Origin: Pseudomonadota bacterium
GTDB taxonomy: Bacteria; Pseudomonadota; Gammaproteobacteria; Burkholderiales; Casimicrobiaceae
Assembly: GCA_029571495.1 (NCBI GenBank)
Contig: JAKPSO010000271.1
Location: 1 to 5,414, forward strand
Direction: 5' to 3'
DNA length: 5,414 nt
Program-made: the position numbers and the translations under genes
Shown: piece after piece, positions 1 to 3,289 of the stretch
Numbering within the stretch: the stretch's first letter is position 1
Layout: every line of letters begins with the position of its first letter
Notes under the pieces: model-generated
Databases searched by the model: none
What the model was told of the DNA's origin: nothing
What the model saw: only the letters and a program-made list of their open reading frames with translations

Positions 1-899
1 TCGGATGGTTGGAGCGCGTGCCGACGTATAAAGAGCAGCAGGAAAACCTGAAAGAAAAGGATCTCACGACCTACGGTTTTCTCGGCTATCCATTGATGCA
101 GACTGCGGACATCGTTGTTTACCGCGCGAACAAAGTGCCAGTCGGCGAAGATCAGGTTTCGCACCTTGAATTGAGCCGCGAGATTGCGCGTCGCTTCAAT
201 CACATTTACGGTCGCGAGCCGGGCTTCGAAGAAAAGGCGCTCGCCACAATCAAAAAGCTCGGCGGCAAGGTGGCCAAGCAGTATGAGGCGCTGAAGACGG
301 CGTTCAATCAGGACGGTAATACCGAGGCGTTGGAGCAAGCCAAGGCGCTCGTGGTGGCCGCGGGTTCGCTTTCAAACGCCGAGAAAGATACCTTGCACGG
401 TTTCTTGACGGGTGCGCGGCGCACGATACTGCCCGAACCACAAGCGCTGTTGACGCCGACGTCGAAGCTTCTGGGTCTTGACGGTCGCAAGATGAGCAAG
501 AGCTACGGCAACGGCATCGACCTTCGTGAGCCACCTGCTGCTGTCGAGCAAAAAATTAAGCGCATGCCCACCGATCCGAAACGCGCACGCCGCAACGATC
601 CGGGCAATCCTGATGACTGTCCAGTGTTCACGCTGCATCAGGTGTACTCGAACGACGAAACCAAGGCATGGGTGCGGCACGGCTGCACGACGGCGGGTAT
701 CGGTTGTCTTGAGTGCAAGGCGCCGATCATCACGGCGATCAACGAAGAATTGGCGCCCATTCAGGCGCGTATCAAAGAAATCGACGCACGTCCGAACTAC
801 GTTAAAGAGGTGTTGCATGACGGCTGCGCGAAGGCCCGTCGCGTCGCCGAAGAGACTATGCTTGACGTTCGCGCTGCCATGGGCCTCGCAAAAGTCTAG
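1..899 (+). CDS. trpS: Tryptophanyl-tRNA synthetase, 3' portion (5' end outside window)
   Basis: Class I aminoacyl-tRNA synthetase that charges tRNA-Trp with tryptophan using ATP in the cytoplasm. The reading frame is open from the left edge (first full codon at base 3), so the TTG at 9 is an internal Leu codon and the true start and the HIGH-type motif lie upstream. 298 codons remain. Visible hallmarks are GWLERVPTYKEQ at the edge, the GEDQ motif (144-155) and the KMSKS ATP-binding loop (489-503) followed by YGN. GEDQ and KMSKS are about 115 residues apart, some 70 more than in short E. coli-type enzymes; the helical insert covers roughly 213-431. As I recall, this long form is common in pseudomonads and xanthomonads. 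The C-terminal part carries four cysteines spaced C-x21-C-x6-C-x2-C (618-716), close to the iron-sulfur signature of Thermotoga TrpRS. The gene ends with TAG; the next gene begins 44 bases later. Identification is secure. Confidence 0.97.
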   Translation, partial: GWLERVPTYKEQQENLKEKDLTTYGFLGYPLMQTADIVVYRANKVPVGEDQVSHLELSREIARRFNHIYGREPGFEEKALATIKKLGGKVAKQYEALKTAFNQDGNTEALEQAKALVVAAGSLSNAEKDTLHGFLTGARRTILPEPQALLTPTSKLLGLDGRKMSKSYGNGIDLREPPAAVEQKIKRMPTDPKRARRNDPGNPDDCPVFTLHQVYSNDETKAWVRHGCTTAGIGCLECKAPIITAINEELAPIQARIKEIDARPNYVKEVLHDGCAKARRVAEETMLDVRAAMGLAKV

Positions 900-931
900 G
901 TGCGCGCGCACGCTACGATAGGTTGCATACC

Positions 932-937
932 GGAGGA
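932..937 (+). promoter_or_regulatory. Shine-Dalgarno sequence of the Mpo1-like gene
   Basis: GGAGGA lies six bases before the ATG at 944. It is the only strong ribosome binding site in the window. It decides the start at 944 over the in-frame TTG at 923, which would add seven residues and place the Shine-Dalgarno inside the coding sequence. Confidence 0.85.
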
Positions 938-943
938 TCGACT

Positions 944-1468
944 ATGAAATCATTTGTGGATCAGTTAAGCAAATACGCCTCGTACCACCGCGATCGACGA
1001 AACATCGCGACACACTTTGTCGGTATTCCGATGATCGTCGTGGCCGTCGTGATCTTGCTGTCGCACCCGACGTTCGCCGTCATCGGCGGTGTTGCGATCA
1101 CGCCAGCATTGCTGGTCATGGTGCTCACGTCGGCGTACTACCTGCGGCTGGATGTGCGGTTTGGAATTGCCATGATCGCGTTTCTTGTCGGTTGCTTGGG
1201 ATTCGGTCAGTTGATGGCGGTGGAAGCGACCAATACATGGCTCGCTTGGGGCATCGGGATGTTTGTCGTGGGCTGGATATTTCAATTTGTTGGCCACTTC
1301 TATGAAGGCAAGAAGCCCGCGTTTGTTGACGACATCATGGGCCTCATCATCGGACCGATTTTCGTCGCGGCCGAGGCGGCGTTTTTGATGGGTTTGCGCA
1401 AGGAAGTGCAAGCGGCCGTCGAGTCTCGCGTGGGGCCGACGATCATTCGCAAGTCCGTGTCGGCTTAG
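944..1468 (+). CDS. DUF962 / Mpo1-like integral membrane protein
   Basis: A 174-residue protein that I recognise as the DUF962 (YGL010w/Mpo1-like) family. The N-terminal family pattern is visible as H15, N20, H24, G27 and P29 (YHRDRRNIATHFVGIP). A second conserved block has W111, Q114, G117, H118, E121, P125 and A126 (WIFQFVGHFYEGKKPA). Between and after these are about four hydrophobic segments (roughly residues 26-40, 45-63, 74-91 and 99-117, with another near 131-150), so it should sit in the inner membrane. The yeast founding member Mpo1 is an Fe(II)-dependent dioxygenase acting in alpha-oxidation of 2-hydroxy fatty acids from phytosphingosine, with conserved histidines as metal ligands. 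H15, H24 and H118 here are candidate ligands. Whether bacterial members do the same chemistry is not known to me. The start is set by the Shine-Dalgarno at 932-937. The gene lies between trpS and scpA in the same direction; nothing ties it functionally to either. Confidence 0.9.
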   Translation: MKSFVDQLSKYASYHRDRRNIATHFVGIPMIVVAVVILLSHPTFAVIGGVAITPALLVMVLTSAYYLRLDVRFGIAMIAFLVGCLGFGQLMAVEATNTWLAWGIGMFVVGWIFQFVGHFYEGKKPAFVDDIMGLIIGPIFVAAEAAFLMGLRKEVQAAVESRVGPTIIRKSVSA

Positions 1469-1509
1469 GGCGGTATTCCCTTTTTTTGTTGCGGCGTGCT
1501 GCACCTCGT

Positions 1510-1533
1510 TTTGATTGTTTGATTGCTTGATGG
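1510..1533 (+). repeat. Three tandem 8-bp units at the scpA start
   Basis: Two perfect TTTGATTG units (1510-1517 and 1518-1525) are followed by a third copy with two changes, CTTGATGG (1526-1533). The ATG proposed for scpA (1530-1532) lies inside the third unit, and the repeats occupy the place where a Shine-Dalgarno would normally be. With so few copies this may be chance or a small slippage product; no function is claimed. Confidence 0.6.
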
Positions 1534-2420
1534 AAACTGCTGCCGCCTCTTTGCCTGATCCCACGACCACCGCAGTAGTGGCGGATCACGCGCTCGCCAA
1601 AATTTATGGCCAACCGATGTCGGAGATGCCCAAGGATCTCTACATTCCGCCAGAGGCTTTGGAGATTTTTCTAGACGCGTTTGAGGGGCCGCTTGACTTG
1701 CTGCTCTATCTCATTCGCAAGCAAAACTTAAACATCCTCGACATCCCGATGGCTGCGCTAACGCGGCAGTACTTGGACTACGTCGAAAAGATGAAGTCGT
1801 CGCAGCGCTTTGAGCTCGCGGCCGAGTACTTGCTCATGGCGGCGATGCTCATTGAGATTAAGTCTCGTATGCTGCTGCCGCGGCCGCCGACGGTCGAAGC
1901 CGAGGAAATCGATCCGCGCGCTGAACTCGTGAAACGCCTGCTCGAATATGAGCAAATGAAGCTGGCGGCGGCTGGGCTCGACGAATTGCCGCAAGCGGAA
2001 CGCGACTTCGCCATCGTGCAAGTGATATTCGAGAAACAAGCCTCCATGCGGCTTCCCGACGTTGAGCCGGACGAGCTTCGCAAGGCCTGGGGCTGGATCC
2101 TTGCGCGGGCGAAACTCAACAAGATGCACCTCATCTCGCGTGACGAATTATCGGTGCGGGCGCGCATGAGTTACCTACTTCGCAAGCTAAAACCCGGAGT
2201 ACATGTAGAATTCGCCCAACTGTTCGAGGAAACAGCCACCGTACCCTTGGTCGTTGTTACATTCCTCGCGATTCTGGAGTTAGCGCGCGAACGATTGATC
2301 TCGGTTGCGCAAACAGAACCCTTCAAGCCCATTTATGTGCATCTCGCTGGTGACGGCGGAGTGATGGTCGCGGCCACACCCACCCAGAGCACTGATGTGG
2401 CGAACGACGAACGAGCCTAG
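1530..2420 (+). CDS. scpA: Segregation and condensation protein A (kleisin)
   Basis: Kleisin subunit of the SMC-ScpAB condensin complex, which bridges the SMC heads and, with a ScpB dimer, helps compact and segregate the chromosome. The product is 296 residues. The N-terminal SMC-binding region is unmistakable: FEGPLDLLLYLI at 51-62, NILDIP at 68-73, TRQYLDY at 78-84, and the helix AAEYLLMAAMLIEIKSRMLLPRP at 97-119. A charged central linker follows, and the C-terminal winged-helix domain spans roughly 206-272, ending in the family-typical PIYV. About 40 residues precede the core; part of this (IYGQPMSEMPKDLYIPP) resembles extensions I recall from gammaproteobacterial ScpA. A TGA at 1512 limits the frame, leaving TTG 1515, TTG 1527, ATG 1530 and ATG 1617 as possible starts. 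I chose 1530 because it is the first ATG and keeps the extension, but no Shine-Dalgarno supports any of them. It is followed by a 98-base gap before scpB. Confidence 0.95.
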   Translation: METAAASLPDPTTTAVVADHALAKIYGQPMSEMPKDLYIPPEALEIFLDAFEGPLDLLLYLIRKQNLNILDIPMAALTRQYLDYVEKMKSSQRFELAAEYLLMAAMLIEIKSRMLLPRPPTVEAEEIDPRAELVKRLLEYEQMKLAAAGLDELPQAERDFAIVQVIFEKQASMRLPDVEPDELRKAWGWILARAKLNKMHLISRDELSVRARMSYLLRKLKPGVHVEFAQLFEETATVPLVVVTFLAILELARERLISVAQTEPFKPIYVHLAGDGGVMVAATPTQSTDVANDERA

Positions 2421-2472
2421 CAGTCTTTCGCTTTACTCTGTTTTTTCGTCTTCGCGGCTTGTTGGGGCGTAC

Positions 2473-2492
2473 GCAGCGGCGTTTACCGCTGC
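2473..2492 (+). promoter_or_regulatory. Perfect 7-bp hairpin between scpA and scpB
   Basis: GCAGCGG (2473-2479) pairs completely with CCGCTGC (2486-2492) across a six-base loop, CGTTTA. It is GC-rich and should fold in RNA. No T-run follows (next bases CATTACC), so it is not a canonical intrinsic terminator. It ends 26 bases before the TTG start of scpB, so it could affect mRNA stability or translation of scpB. The structure is seen directly; any role is inference. Confidence 0.5.
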
Positions 2493-2518
2493 CATTACCT
2501 TGTTAAGTAGAGCCTTCA

Positions 2519-3286
2519 TTGGACGAACTCACCCACGCTAAACGCGTACTCGAAGCGGTCTTATTGGCCAGCCACGAACCTTTGCCGCTTGACGAAATCG
2601 TCAAGGTATTTGACCCGCCGGTGCCCACGGAAACTGTGCGCCTGCTGCTCGCCGATTTGACAGCCGAGTGGAAAGAGCGCGGCAGCATTGAACTGACGCA
2701 AGTGGCCTCGGGCTATCGCTTTCAAACCCGCGTTGAAATGCAGCCGAACATTGATCGGCTCACACCCGAGAAGCCGCCGAAGTACTCGCGCGCGGTGATG
2801 GAAACGCTCGCGATCATTGCCTACCGTCAACCTGCCACGCGCGGCGAAGTCGAAGCCATTCGCGGCGTGGCTGTCTCGACGAACATTCTCAAGGCCCTCG
2901 AAGATCGCGGTTGGATTGAGGTCATCGGACACAAAGACACGCCAGGCCGCCCGGCGCTCTTTGCGACGACCAAGGCGTTTTTGAACGATTTGAGCCTGCG
3001 ATCACTTTCCGAATTGCCGCCGCTCGCCGAGCTTGACGCGAGTCCCGCGCTAGAGTTGCCTGAAGTGCCACAAGAGCCTGTGTACCCTGAGCAGGGCCGC
3101 ATCGACACGCGCAGCAACGATCTCATCGATGCCAGCGAACACAGCGGCGTCTTCGCAGACGACGCGCACATTGCGCAACCAGCGTTGCCCGAGAGCGCAG
3201 ACGCTGCGATTTTCGCGGCAGACAATGACATAACGCCTGTCGAAGCCGCTACTCCCACCTTACCGCCATCGCCGACTGTTCACTAA
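2519..3286 (+). CDS. scpB: Segregation and condensation protein B
   Basis: ScpB dimerises and binds the ScpA linker in the SMC-ScpAB chromosome-condensing complex. The product is 255 residues. The first winged helix covers about 4-80 and the second about 88-165. Family hallmarks are SRAVMETLAIIAYRQP at 90-105, TRGEVEAIRGV at 107-117, LEDRGWIEVIG at 127-137 and GRPALFATT at 143-151. Residues from about 169 to the end form an 87-residue low-complexity tail rich in Asp, Glu, Ala and Pro, clearly acidic and probably disordered. The start must be TTG 2519: a TAA at 2504 closes the frame upstream, no ATG or GTG lies between, and later starts would cut into the first helix. A weak Shine-Dalgarno-like AAGTAGAG (2505-2512) ends six bases before it. 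The gene stops with TAA at 3284-3286, and rluB begins three bases later in the same frame, suggesting translational coupling. Confidence 0.95.
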   Translation: MDELTHAKRVLEAVLLASHEPLPLDEIVKVFDPPVPTETVRLLLADLTAEWKERGSIELTQVASGYRFQTRVEMQPNIDRLTPEKPPKYSRAVMETLAIIAYRQPATRGEVEAIRGVAVSTNILKALEDRGWIEVIGHKDTPGRPALFATTKAFLNDLSLRSLSELPPLAELDASPALELPEVPQEPVYPEQGRIDTRSNDLIDASEHSGVFADDAHIAQPALPESADAAIFAADNDITPVEAATPTLPPSPTVH

Positions 3287-3289
3287 GAA

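Noticed and set aside
372..921. Open frames on both strands overlapping trpS (372-911 minus, 526-921 plus)
   Set aside because: They overlap the conserved KMSKS and Cys-motif coding region of trpS and have Arg/Cys-rich sequence without family features.
1467..1488. Possible intrinsic terminator after the Mpo1-like gene (AGGG...CCCT followed by a T-run)
   Set aside because: The stem is only 4 bp with a 7-base loop and its 3' arm merges into the T-run; too weak to call, though the T-run is real.
965..1570. Antisense open frame of 201 codons over the Mpo1-like gene
   Set aside because: The product is rich in His/Arg/Asp with no hydrophobic core or motif; the opposite strand has a strong Shine-Dalgarno and family motifs.
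2441..2446. T6 run after scpA as a terminator
   Set aside because: No stable hairpin directly precedes it; the hairpin in this gap lies downstream of the run.
2459..2487. Possible sigma-70 promoter before scpB (TTGTTG, 17-base spacer, TTTACC)
   Set aside because: The -10 element matches the consensus at only three of six positions and overlaps the hairpin; not distinguishable from chance.
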